Of a stretch of 64,000 nucleotides of DNA, positions 1 through 11,502 are shown piece by piece (the stretch's first letter is position 1; every line of letters begins with the position of its first letter). The stretch is from Himantopus leucocephalus. Lineage: Eukaryota > Chordata > Aves > Charadriiformes > Recurvirostridae. The stretch is from NCBI GenBank assembly GCA_003993805.1, contig RSEF01000003.1, positions 66,714,862-66,778,861 of the forward strand, given 5' to 3'. A model generated the notes under the pieces. That model was not told the DNA's origin and did not search any database. It saw only the letters and a list, made by a program, of their open reading frames with translations. The position numbers and the translations under genes were made by a program.

Positions 1-1864
1 AATGTGGTCCGATATGCAGTCTGCCTTATTCACTCATTTGTTCTTCAGTCAAATCCTGTCCTTGCTCTAAAATACAAAAATCTAACCATTGTTTGAAATG
101 AATCAGTAAGTGTTAGGGCATAGTTAACCTATGCTGCTTTTGAAAGATATACCCCCAGAGTCCACTGTTTCATGTTCCAGTGGCAAACCAGTTGACCACA
201 ATAAATTAACATCACAGAAAATAATATAATAGTTCAAGCAAACTGAGCATTGCTGAGCCAATCTGATACTTGGCACACCTTCAGGGTTTGCACTGACTTA
301 TTCTGCTTGTTTATGTGATGGATCAGAGCAGGCTGTAAGAATGGAGCCCATCTGAAAATCAGAGATCAATCTTTCTTAGTCAAGGAAGTCAGGCAGTAGC
401 ACAAATTCCGGAATTGGTGTGTGGTACATGCAGAATCTGTTTATCTCTGAAAAATACTTCAAAGCCAGAGCATGACTTTTAGAAGTATTGACATGCACCT
501 CCACCCTTCAAAAACTCTCACTCAAAACCCAAACCTTCCACCCTGGCCTAGATGAAAGATCTTGGCTGAAGGCCCAGCAGTCCTCGCAGTCTGCCTAAAC
601 CAGGCTTGGGTGGACCCTGAAATGAGATACAGTCTTTCTCTTTTCATTGTAAAGGCAATGGTTTAAAGATAAGCAATGAAAGAGAAGGAAAATGGAAAGA
701 ATTGTATTCAAGCTGACTGTTAGAAACTTCAAGAAAGGGTAAGGGTTGGGGAATGAAAAATTTTAGAATAATGAAGAAGCAGTAAACTGAGAAAATTACT
801 TTTTATTCAAACACTAAGCATCCTCTGCAAGGCATTTAACAGCTTCCATTCCCAGTGGGAATGGCTCTCAGTGGGAGAGGCTGTGTTGTCATCTGCTCCC
901 TCTTCTTTAGCAAAACCATGAGCCATCCGAGACACTTAGCTCATGCTAAATGATCACATGCCAAGTATTGTGATGATGACTGATCTTGCTGCCTGAGTGG
1001 AATTACACAATGAGCAAGAGTGGAAATAAGTACATGTTTAAAAGTACTTGTGCTCTTAAGGACATGGTTGTGCGAGTCCTTGACTCCTTGGATATGGCAC
1101 TGTTTTAGAAAACACTGCTACCCAGTGACACCTGTCCCCTTGACTGCTGCCACAGCCATCCAACCAGGAGCTTCAGAAGCATATTCAATCCTAGAGCGTG
1201 ACCCAAGGGACACAGAGAAAGTGTGCTCCCAATGAAGCAGCAGAGACAAGGCCCTGGAACTTGTATCTATCAGAGGGTTACAGTCAGAGACCAGCAAGAA
1301 CAGGACTGCTCCATAAAGGAGGACAGGTCAGCAGCACAGGCCATGCCCTCACCAGCAAGACACCATTCCACAGGGACTGAGCACAGCAGGCAGAGCCAGG
1401 GGCTGTAGCAGGAACCGCCAACAGCTCCCAACGCAAGTGATGAAGCAGGGACAGGATCCACCCAAAGGCTCCAGTCAGGAGCAAAAGAAGCTGGAGATTA
1501 GCTGTGACATATAACTAAGAGGTCTATCCGGGATACAAGCTAACTATAGAGTAGATCCAAGGTCCATTGGGGTAGCAGGGATGGAGACAGGCACACCTAC
1601 AACATAGCTCAGGACAAAGACCACGTGCCCATTCCTGACCTTATAGAGAGCCCCTGGGCAGAGGGTGAGTGGGTGATTCTCGCAGGTGCAGCCAGTCGGG
1701 GCCATTGAGGCCTATCGGTGCACTCAAGGCACTGACAGTTACCTGACATGGCCCTAATTCCAGTATGAGGCATTTCACTGTGTTATGGAAAGATGTCATG
1801 TCAGAGAGCAAGAGCAAGCTGAAAGGACAGCCGCCCAAGCAGGAACTGCAAGCCATCAACCTGG
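1..1864. other. Non-coding single-copy sequence, nothing recognised
   Basis: No repeat family, RNA gene or exon can be recognised here. The open frames are under 85 codons, overlap on both strands and have no familiar motifs. Roughly 1020-1700 is somewhat richer in G and C than the flanks but has few CpG dinucleotides, so it is not a CpG island. Confidence 0.5.
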
Positions 1865-2430
1865 TTCTCCTTGTTCATAAGGACTAAGCACATGTGCCCA
1901 GAAAGGCCAAATCCCATTTGCGAGAAATCATTAAATGTTGTACTGAGACCAGCTGATATTAGTAAGGCCTCACAATCCCCGTTGTCGACAGCTCATTCGC
2001 ATAATTCATGGCTGCCTCCAATTATCTGTGGGAGATTTGCAAGCCGGACTCTCAGCCTGCGAAGGAGGTTCCACATGGGCAGGCGCTTAATGAACAGATT
2101 GGATTATAAACACTAGCTAATCTTTCCCACATGTACACCTGAAGAATATCACAAGTGACAGCTGTTTAAATTTCCAAGGAAATTAATGATTCCTAAAGAG
2201 GCAAGGCTTATCAAGGCTTTGACTGGGCCTGATAACGGACAACCACCAAGGGGCAAATTGTTTATAATAGTCTATAAGTGCCTCATTCTATGGGTTCATC
2301 TTGGAAACTTTTATTGACATGGTCCTTTTTATTAATGTTTGTGCTGGCAAAGACTAGAACAGCTTTGTTCAATCTACTGGTGATATTAGGCTACTAAGGC
2401 TTCTAATGAGCATCTCGTATCTTCAGGTCA
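1865..2430. promoter_or_regulatory. Candidate conserved non-coding element (enhancer-like)
   Basis: This block holds a dense set of sequences resembling developmental transcription-factor sites. There is an E-box core CACATGTG near 1890, CCAATTATCTG near 2018, and a TGACAG site fused to a CAGCTG E-box near 2157-2166. A palindrome-like GGAAATTAATGATTCC lies near 2178, two GATA-type cores near 2208 and 2230, and TTTTATTGACATGG near 2309-2322. It also keeps some CpGs (around 1982-2063) in otherwise CpG-poor DNA. No protein reading is convincing. Calling it regulatory is inference: such short motifs occur by chance in AT-rich DNA, and only a cross-species alignment could establish constraint. Confidence 0.3.
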
Positions 2431-2613
2431 CAGTCAGTTTAAAATGATTGGTACTGGGGCCAGGATACCATGTGCTCAGCTGAACCCTATGAGACGGCCA
2501 CATTGTGCCTGCCCCATGCAGTGCTCACATCCTTGCAGGGCCCATCTGGGAGACTGCTAAAACATTAACTTATGTGCAGTGGGTTGTTTGCTGCATTCAC
2601 TGTCTTGAGATTT

Positions 2614-2644
2614 GGGGGTGGGAGGAGGGTGGTGGGAAGAGGGG
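2614..2644 (+). other. G-quadruplex-capable motif
   Basis: Five runs of three or more guanines lie at 2614-2618, 2620-2622, 2627-2629, 2634-2636 and 2641-2644, with loops of 1, 4, 4 and 4 bases. This satisfies the usual G3+N1-7 four-run rule with one spare run. Whether it folds or matters in the cell is not shown by the sequence. Confidence 0.6.
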
Positions 2645-3214
2645 AATCCAGATTTACCGTGAGACTATAACCAAACTTTTCTAATAGACCACATATGAAA
2701 AAAGAAAGCCCCTTCCCCTGTGTCCTTTTGCAGAAAGCCTGAGCCTTTACATTCAGACACAAAACCTCCATCAGTCGCCCTGCTGTTCTTCTTTCCCCAT
2801 GGAGCATGTGGCAGGACATGTTCTCATTTCCAAGGGGACTTTTTAAAGCCTGGTTCTATTTCAAAGAAGGCATCATGAAAAAAGAGCATCCATGCTAGCC
2901 TGTGAAAATGGCAACATGGAAAGATCTTTGTTAAACTCAGCGGTCAAGAAAAAGGAATTAACTACAAGTCATTCTCCTCAAGCTACAAGTAATGCAATTC
3001 CTGTGCAGAACTGGGTAGCTATGGGATTATTTTAAAGTTCAAACTTATCTTCCTGGTCAATGAGTGTTTCACAAAGGAGCATGGAATTAATTTAAATTCA
3101 AGACTACAGACAAAACAAGGGGCTCACAAATAGTTTATAAAGGTTTTCTTGCATAAGAATAACTCTGTGATCCATCACTGCCTTCACTGCTGAAGTGTCT
3201 GGCCACAGCAAGGG
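2645..3214. other. Non-coding sequence, nothing recognised
   Basis: AT-rich sequence without a recognisable repeat or exon. There are scattered TTAATT-type homeodomain cores around 2960-3100, too few to call a regulatory element. Confidence 0.4.
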
Positions 3215-3485
3215 ACCTGTTCCTCCTGCCACACTGGTGTAAACCAGAATTGCTTCAGTTGAAACAAATGGATGAATGTGATGGTTAAAGTCAGGCTAAA
3301 GCCAATGGAACTGGAAGGAGTCTGACTTGGGTTTTATCTAAACCCATTCTAATATTAATGTCTGACCCATTGCACTCAATTAAGTCAATTTTGGATCTAT
3401 GTCATTATATTCTGCAAATCAGCTCTTTCCCAGTGTATGTTCATATAATTACACTGATTCTGCTTGGTGAAGGTCTGGCCCAGTA
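3215..3485. repeat. Decayed fold-back interspersed repeat (sauropsid type)
   Basis: The left part contains CACTGGTGTAAACCAG (near 3231) and the right part contains TTACACTGATTCTG followed by GGTCTGGCCCAG (3449-3482). Opposed GTGTAAA and TTACAC arms closed by a GATCTGGCCC-like end recall a palindromic interspersed repeat widespread in turtle, crocodilian and bird DNA. I cannot name the family with confidence. The copy is heavily diverged and its borders are approximate. Confidence 0.35.
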
Positions 3486-6400
3486 TTTGCAACTTTAATT
3501 TCTCTGTCATTCATCATCAAAATTAGTTGGGGGCTTCACTTAAAGAATATTGAAGCCTCCAATGACTGGATAAATCATTTCTGTATGGGTTATTTCTTGC
3601 GCTTTCTCTGACTAGCACGGCATTTTTCCTGGGAATAAATATGAAAGAGAAGTAAATCACTGACCTTATGATTGGATTAATAAATAATGCATATTTTAAA
3701 ATACAACTTTCAGTCAAAAGATGATCTGTGTCTTCCCAGTGCACACTCATATACACACACATATATCATTTCCTCAGCTTTATTTTAGGATCTTGCATGA
3801 TTGGGCTTTTTCTTCAGATGCTGAATATCTGCCACAGAGAATGTTCTATTATAACCATAACAATGTGATACTATATTAGGAAAGGAACTTAATTTGTAGG
3901 ACATTTGGAATCTTTGTTAGTTACAATTCAAGCCTGTTGTTTGCTTTCATGAAGCAAAGAAACCAGGAACAGCTAGCTTAAGCAGGAGATGTTGCTAGCA
4001 GGTAATAGGGCTGCCTTGGTCAAATTGACCGTTTACTAGCTTTCTGCTGGATTTCTAACAAAATAAAATTCTTGAACAGCATAGGCAAGAATATGGCTGT
4101 TCACTTGTCTGGTTTGTTTGAAGTTTTATATTTTGTTAAGGGTATTTCTGCCACAGCACATGGGTCCCTCAGAAGCTAATATAGCACTTTTTAATCAACT
4201 TTTAATGCCTCTTTCCTTAAGTAGCAAAGCAAACCTAAAGAACACGTACAAAATGAATGTATGTGTGACACCAATTGGTTTAAGGCAGACAAGGTAAGTG
4301 CTGAAGCCATGTAGAACAAATCAGGCCTTTTCCTGAGCCGCACCTTGTTTTTTCCTCCCACATTTCTTTCTTCTAATATTCCATTTTTGTCTTGAATGAA
4401 GATCCTGACCCCTCCCCTGACCAGGGAGGCCGCATCCCCAGAAGCTGGAGAGAACACACTGACCTGTGGGAGAGATACGGCAGAGACCCCCTGGCACAGT
4501 GGGCAAGAGAGGAAGAAGTAGGGAAAAGGAGAATGACTTTCCTTCTCACCATGGCTCTGCATGCAGCTGTTATCAACGGTATACCTGTCCTGTCTTAATG
4601 CAACTAGTTTTATAATTCACACCACTCCAGGAATTTCTTTCTGCTTTCAAGGACCACTGTTCAAATGCCTATGCCTGATTCTCAAGGTCAGACAGCTCTA
4701 GCTGATGAAAGTCTTTCTATGGCAGAAAGTCAAAAAAAAAAAGACAGTGACTGCTTCGCGTTGATCCCACAGAGGTCATAGATCGCGGGGGAGAGGGAGG
4801 TGGGGGGAAGACTCAACAAAACCCTTTTCTTAGAGGACTAAAAATTGGCTCAAATGGGCTGAGAGAGGACTTACAAGACTACGTGCAACAGTGCCATCTG
4901 ATGGGCTCACTCAAAAGGGTAAACAAGGTGATGAAGTAATCCACAGGCCTGGCAAGCTACCTTCAGTTCTCTGCAAAATTATGTGACCAGTACTGGATTT
5001 GATTAAAAGAAGGTGCTGTCCAATGAATTCTTATTTACGTAGCCTTTTGCCATGAGCCTATGTCAAACTACTTCATAAAATAAGGTTATGGGTTTTTTTT
5101 TTATAAAGGTAATAGGGTTAAAATCCTTTCCATGGTGGGATATTTGATTTAGTACTGTAGAATGTTTTGATTGAGACACTACAGCAAATGAAATATACAG
5201 GTCCTGTTAAATGCACTAATTACTGGGTAATAGGCCTTCAAGTGAAATTTTAAAGCAGGAAGTAATGCAGGGGAGATGAGGGTCCAGAGGTCTCTCAGGA
5301 AAAGCTGGTGTGTCACAGGGGCAGGCTACATAGCTACCTAGGATGACAGAAAAGGAAAGGGAATATAATAAAATTGATCAGCATTTATGTGTTGATATCT
5401 CTTTGACAATGTAAACAACTTGGGATTTCATCCTTGAAGAACACATGGCCGTTAAATAGATGCTAGAAATTTGTAGGGAAAAGTTAACATAGGGTTGGGT
5501 TTCTTTAATCTAATTCGTTCTTCTCCAAGACCCCAGTCAAGTGATGTAGTTGAAGAATGAGGTGTGTTCATTACCCGTTAAAATAAATGTAGAAGTAAGG
5601 CTTCTGAATTTCGATGATGACTTCTAAGTGCTTGGTGTGGCTACTTATTATGAGATTGCCTTCCCCTAAACCTCTTCTTCCTATAGTGCATGAAGTTATT
5701 ATTATTATGTTATTAATTTTGAAAAGAACACTCCGAATGTAGAGGTGACCTTTTAATTGGTTTACATCTTCGTTGCTGTGTTACAGTCTAGGTAAAACAG
5801 ACAAAGAAAGTTCCCCAGGTCTGAATTCCTGTGAACATGCAGAATTGGACAGCAAAATTTATTTAATTTGCTGCAGTGAAATAGCAAGAGCCATCCCTGG
5901 CCACAGAAATCAGTTCATGGCCCTGTAACATAAACAGCTTTTATCAATGAGTCAGGAGAAAACCTTAAATGATTATTTATACAATCTCTAAATAACACAA
6001 ACACTGGAAATATATATAAATGTCAGAAAGAAAAGACTTTTGAAACAGACTTTGACCATTTGGTAAGTAGGGTTCAGATCAGTGTTATATTGTTCAGCAT
6101 AGGTAAATGAAAAACTTGGGAAAAACAGTACACAATTTTAGGACTCACTTTGTCTTCAACAAGGAGTCTACTAAAAATGCTTGGAGATTATGACAGATAA
6201 CTGGTTGAATATTAACTGGCTTCTTCTGTGTTTGTTTTCAACTCCCTTCCTAACTCTTAACTTTTACAAACAAAAATCCCCACACTTTTTTTTCCACAAA
6301 TTGATTAGTCTCGGAAACCAAAAGCAATGCTGGACCATTGTCATGCAAAATTATTTTTTCCAGAGACTAAAAGTAATATTAAAAATTTTGCTTTAGCTCT

Positions 6401-8259
6401 TGATTTTCTTTGGAGTTCTAACTCCTGTCTAGGGAACATTTGTGGAGGAAAGCCTTGTTCAAACATCTGTCTCAGAGAGGGATTAGGTGGAAGAGATATG
6501 AAAAGCTGGGGTAGAAAAAAAAATTATCTAGAACCAGGAAAGGATTGTTTCATTTATGGCAGTTTGGAGGGAGAGAAGGAAACAGAGAATGATGGCAGGG
6601 GCAGAGGGAGTGGGATTGGGGAGATGTAGGCATCTCACACATAAAGAGAGCATCGTTGGTGCTTTTGGAAACCTGCAATTAAATATGCAAACACTATGGC
6701 TGAGATCTTATTGTACTTGACATTTCCTGGATCTACCCACATCAGTCCTTGATATTAACAGGAGAACAACCAGTTCTGTGCCAAAAGCTGTTAGTAACCC
6801 TATTTCATAGGAAAGCTCACTTCGTAGCAGTACCTGGAGATAGTACCAATAGAGTATTTAGATTCTATAGTTTACACATTGGTCCTTATTAAATTCGGGA
6901 GCTATTTTTCAGTAAATGCTTAATTGAAAAACTCAGGTAACCAGGCTTTTATTTTCTGTGTGTATTATGTGTGCAGTTTAGTTATGTGACTAAAAAGGAC
7001 CAAATCCACATGTCCTCAGCTGACATTGCAGAGATTGTGTCTAAGAAACACCACCCCTTGCTTTGAGCAAAACCACGTAGCTGTATCAGGACACAGAGGT
7101 ATAGTGCGTGGTTATCTGGTTTTAGCTTCACGATCTGAGGAAAGGTAGGAAGCAAATATGCAGCCCCATATCTGTGTTTTTATCTATTTTTGTATTTGAT
7201 CCCCGAATCCTCTGGGAGCCATTCTACAATGAGTGATTGATACTTAAATTGGTGTTTACCAGTTAATCTTCTGTCTGGTATCTCCCTTGTTAGTAAGTGT
7301 AGGCCTGGTTATAGGCTACAAGGCAAGATGGAAATGTGAACTCCAGCCAGTAACATTGTCAGAGTGGCTCTAAACCTGCTAAATCAATAAATCCAGAGGC
7401 GAAGGCTCATAAATCTGTGTGTGAGTATAGCTGCCACGATCCATCTCCTTCTGGGAGCCTGCATGTGGCCTCCAAATAGAGTTCCTGGCAGTTCATCTTT
7501 CTGGTCTAGAGGTACATCTGTGATAAAGCAGATTTAATGGGGAAGACTTCGCAGTGGAATAACATAAGCTGCATGTTTTCTTTCTTCTCTCTCACCAAAA
7601 AGCTAATATTCAGTTTCTCTCCTGTCTGAGTCAGATTAGCTCCCCATAGCAGCACTCACCCATGACAGTCTCCAGTATTTTATTTCGTGACAAACTGAGG
7701 TCCATGAACTACAACACTTGCTTTTGGAGCTGGCTGCAAAGGATGCTCAAAGAGCCCCAAGCATTTGCACTTGGAAGGGGGCAAAGCTGTGTATATATAT
7801 TCTAGCTTTCTGCCTGCGTGTCTGAGTGTATATGTGATCTAATACCAAACAAGAAAGTTCATATACGAATTGCAACAATAATGTGATGTGCAGTGCATAT
7901 GGACAGGAACCGTTCCATTTATGGTGCATGAAACGCAGGGATGTCTGTAATCCTTTGGTTTTGTTAGCCAAGAGAAAAACATATCTTGTGATTTTCGGTT
8001 TGTGAAGAATAATATTTTTAGAAGTTTCTTAGTAGAAATATTATAACTTGTACTTTATTAACACTGATTTTTTAAAAAAGGCTATCAAGTTAGTCCAGTG
8101 GTTTAAAAGAAGGCGTTAGCATATTCTTTTTTTAAGTCATGTCCTTTTTTTAGCTTTCTTAATCATAAATGCAATGTTACACTGCATACTTAGCATAAGT
8201 TCTACAGTTTCATGGGAGCATTCAAAACATGAAGAATTCTTATGAAACAGACGGAGGAG
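3486..8259. other. Long non-coding stretch
   Basis: No exon, RNA gene or repeat body is recognised. Small features include a purine-rich G-run cluster at about 4788-4808 with three usable G-runs, a T-tract at 5092-5101, and ATTATT-rich DNA near 5697-5720. The stretch 5860-6010 keeps several homeodomain-like TTTATT and TAAAT cores and could be a small regulatory block, but that is speculative. The 123-codon frame at 4191-4562 (-) overlaps several others on both strands and looks like chance. Confidence 0.5.
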
Positions 8260-9040
8260 TGAAAAAAAAAATTAACAAGGTTTCAAATGCATCAGAAGCA
8301 AGAAGCATGACAAAGAGTCTGTAGAGTCAACAGATTCAGCTGTAAAAGAAGCTTTCCAGAAAGACAAGGCCATTCGAGAAAAGCTAAATGAAATCTTTAC
8401 TTAGTAAGGAAGGTTTCCACTGCAGCATTTATTTACAGAGGGCTGGGTCTGCTTCAAATTGCAGTGTCAGAAGAGATTTTTGAATAAAATTTATAAAATG
8501 AGAAGTAGGAAATCAGAAGGACCAGATGGTGTTCACCCAGGCTTTCAGAAGGAACGCACGTACCAGCGTGAAAATGTTATGTGTAATCTGTCACTTAAAA
8601 TCAATTTCATTCCTAGAGAAACAGAAAGCAACAAATGTGACAGCATTTTAAGCCATCAGGGAAGATTTGGGGAACTATAGATCAGTAAGTCTCATTTCCA
8701 CCCAGTGGAAACTATGGAAACTATAATAAAAACTAGAATTAGTAGCCACATGGAAAGATTTGATTTAGTAAGGAAGTCAAAACTGCTTTTCTGGATGGAA
8801 GTCACAGCTCAAATATTAAATATTTCCTCAAAGTAATTTGTGAGCATGCAGACAGCTTTCCGGAAGTGTCCGCTCTGTGTTTCAGGCACAAGGAATAGAG
8901 GGGAAAACAACAACTTCATTAAACCACTGTATGAATTCATGCTGAGTGCTGCATGCAGGTCTCACCCTTGAATATCAAAGTGTATAGCAGTCTTAAAAAA
9001 TACAGAGAGAAAGAAGTCATGTTAGCACAGCAAAACTATG
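8260..9040 (+). pseudogene. Ancient CR1 (L3-like) LINE reverse-transcriptase remnant
   Basis: The sequence reads as a decayed CR1-clade ORF2. Near 8345-8400 it gives a KAIREKLNEIF-like reading typical of the linker just before the reverse-transcriptase domain. In the frame from 8459, residues 17-27 read RKSEGPDGVHP, the PDG-x-HP signature at the start of the non-LTR reverse transcriptase. Near 8670-8760 the DNA still resembles the segment where the family has NYRPVSL and the following helix. From about 8915 it jumps to sequence resembling a much later part of the element (an LEYCVQ-like region and then a short basic stretch, 8915-9020), so several hundred bases appear to be deleted inside. 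Frameshifts and stops abound, so it cannot make protein. The identification rests on remembered family features. The start is confident to about 50 bp, and the 3' edge could run to about 9190. Confidence 0.75.
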
Positions 9041-11256
9041 AAGAAAGGACAGCTCTCTTTTGACACTGCAACATCCCTGAGAATCAAGCAGATTCATTAT
9101 ATTTGAAAAAGCAGTTTTGGATGACTGATGTCAGGAAAAGAAGAATCTTTAAAATCTTACAAAAATGTCATTGAACTTACATGCAAACCTTAGAGATAAA
9201 TAAATTGCCATCTGTTTCAGTCTTTCATTGTGTTTCTACTTAAAACAGAGTCACTGGAATGAAAAAATGTCCCTGGGATCTCTTGAGCTGTGAACAGGGG
9301 ATGACTTTCCTTTAGCATAGCAAAAAGGCTCCTGTTAAATGGAGCTTGAAGACAGTTACTGAATACCTTTTGTAGAAAGAAAGGACATCTTTTCTCCAAA
9401 TGGAAGGAAATAAAAGTCTGAAGTAAGGCTCTGAAGTTTGGAAGAGTTAAAACTCTAGTGAGAACGGGTAGTTTAACCAGAACTTTTATTCTACACAACT
9501 CTTAGCACTTGTTTCTAATATTTCCCTTCCCGTCCTTCAGGATTATCTTCTCCAAAATCTGGTTCTTGCAGACACCAGGAACCACATGTGAGGATTTTGG
9601 GGGAGATGCTAAGCCAGGGAACAAGGAATGGGAGTGGGTGGATCCTTGTTAGTGCAAAGGAATTGGTCCCATGTGTGAAAGAAAAGTACTCATCTGCCGC
9701 GTAGGCAATATCTGGGCAAGCCCAAAATTCCTAGGCCTGTTTCCCCAGTATTGAAAGATGACGCTCACCATCATATTTTCTAGGATGCTAAAATCCTGTG
9801 ATCAATTTTCATGGTGATCGAAAGCATCCATAGCTGCCGGGGGAATGGAATTATAGCACCCGTATTACTAAAAGGAATTAGATTTGCAGCAGTACTAGGT
9901 GTGCTTGCTCTTTCTTTCCTTCTGTCTTTATTTAGATTTATGTACATGGGTAAGGATCTATCTGTATTGTCTAGGGGATTTTGTTTTTAAAATGGTGTTG
10001 TAACAGATATTTATAAATACTACTGTAATGAGCAATTTTAGAACCTCAACCTGTCCTCCCTTTCCGGCACTTCCTCTGCCCTCTTTTACAAATGGGTCTT
10101 TTAATCTATCCCAATGACTATGACAATTACTTTCTGAAACAAACTTGGTTATGGCCAGCATCTCAAAGACATAGATACATCAATGTCTAAGAAGAACGTC
10201 TTACACATATAAGCACACATAACATCACAGGCCACATTACAACAAGAAAGTATCTCTTCATTCACTGTTCTTGTGCACCAGAAAACACCTCCTCATATGT
10301 ACTCCATTCCCCCTGACATCTACAGCAATTATGCGCACAAGATGTGGGTGTCCCAGTAATATTTCTAACTCTTTCACTTCATAGAAGGAGTCATTGCTGA
10401 GTGTTTTCTTAGCAAAAGGCAAAGCAAGTAGCCTCTTTTCTTGATTAAAACCCTCTGACTTTTGGAATCTTCTGCTAAATTATATTTGCCATACAGGAAG
10501 GGTGTAGGAGGGAGGAAAAGAATTGAAAAACTCCAGTCTTGTGTCAATTATCAAGTGTTTTAAATTTAGAGATTTTCCCATCAACTAGAAACTAAATCCA
10601 CTTGTTTGTTGCCAGGGAAAATGGGTGAAGATGCCATTTCTAAAGTGTGTAAAGACTTTGTGGTTCATTTCACAATAATATTTGTTGAACTTTTGTGGCA
10701 CGCTTTCAGAGGAAGCAAGATGGGGCTGTGTTAGTCATGATTCGCTAAATAGTACATCCTAATCCTTCCTAGTTTTTGTTTATTCATGCCTTGCTGTGGG
10801 ATTTACAGAGTTAGCTCATGGAAAGAAAAAGAAAATCCCAGCAGATAGAGGAATGCAGCCTTCCAGTCCTCTGCTTGGAGGCAGGTTTGGATATTTCTGT
10901 CTGGAGGACTTGCTTCACTGCTGACAGAAACCCAAATGCACAAGGAATAGGGAAAAGGAGCAGACATAGGTGGTCTGCTTCTCAGGCACAGGTGTGTGAG
11001 ACCCAGGAGACCAAGGTCCGCACATGAGATGACCTTGAAATCAGAGGTGGAGCCCGGGGAGGCAATGTGGGGTGAGCTGCCCCCTTCTCCCAAGAGCTCA
11101 TCACACCCCTGCCCACTGCCTCTGACAGCCAAAGCTGTGGTCAGGTAGAGACCATCTAGCTTCAGGTACCCCAGGGCACCTCTGAGCAATGTCACAGCAA
11201 GCAGGAGGGTGCAAGCTCTTCTAGTAGTGTTCCCACCAATTCTACCTCCTGCCTCA
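9041..11256. other. Non-coding stretch with a GC-richer end
   Basis: Nothing is recognised apart from a GC-richer segment at about 10990-11250. The 166-codon open frame at 10803-11303 (-) begins inside the neighbouring CR1 3' end and runs through this GC-rich DNA. It has no domain, and its start codon comes from the transposon, so it is treated as chance. Confidence 0.5.
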
Positions 11257-11502
11257 CATAGAATCATAGAATTGTTAAGGTTGGAAGGGACCTTTAATAT
11301 CATCTAGTCCAACCATTAACCTAACCTGACAAAACCACATCTAAACCATATCCCCAAGTACCACATCTATCCTTATTTTAAACACCTCCAGGGATGGCGA
11401 ATCCACCACCTCCCTGGGCAGCCTATTCCAATGTTGAATAACCCTTTCAGTGAAAAAATTTTTCCTAATATCCAACCTATTTTTCCTAATATCCAACCTT
11501 AC
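11257..11502 (-). mobile_element. CR1 LINE 3' end, 5'-truncated
   Basis: On the minus strand the element ends with two copies of the octamer ATTCTATG (11259-11274), the short direct repeats that terminate avian CR1 instead of a poly(A) tail. Reading inward, the family's strongly conserved 3' untranslated region follows, including the GGTTGGAAGGGACC and TCTAGTCCAACC blocks (complement view, 11279-11315), the CCTCCAGGGATGG block near 11386 and the CCCTTTCAGTGAAAAAAT block near 11441. Similarity stops at about 11502, so this is a typical severely 5'-truncated copy lacking all coding sequence. It is much better preserved than the CR1 bodies at 8260 and 17270 and therefore a younger insertion. Confidence 0.95.
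11459..11500. repeat. 21-bp tandem duplication inside the CR1
   Basis: Two adjacent copies, 11459-11479 and 11480-11500, share a TTTTTCCTAATATCCAACC core and differ only at the last base. The family normally has this block once, so the duplication is private to this copy or its lineage. Confidence 0.85.

Noticed and set aside
10803..11303. 166-codon minus-strand open frame
   Set aside because: Its start lies inside the CR1 3' end and the rest crosses GC-rich DNA. No domain is recognisable, so it is most likely chance.
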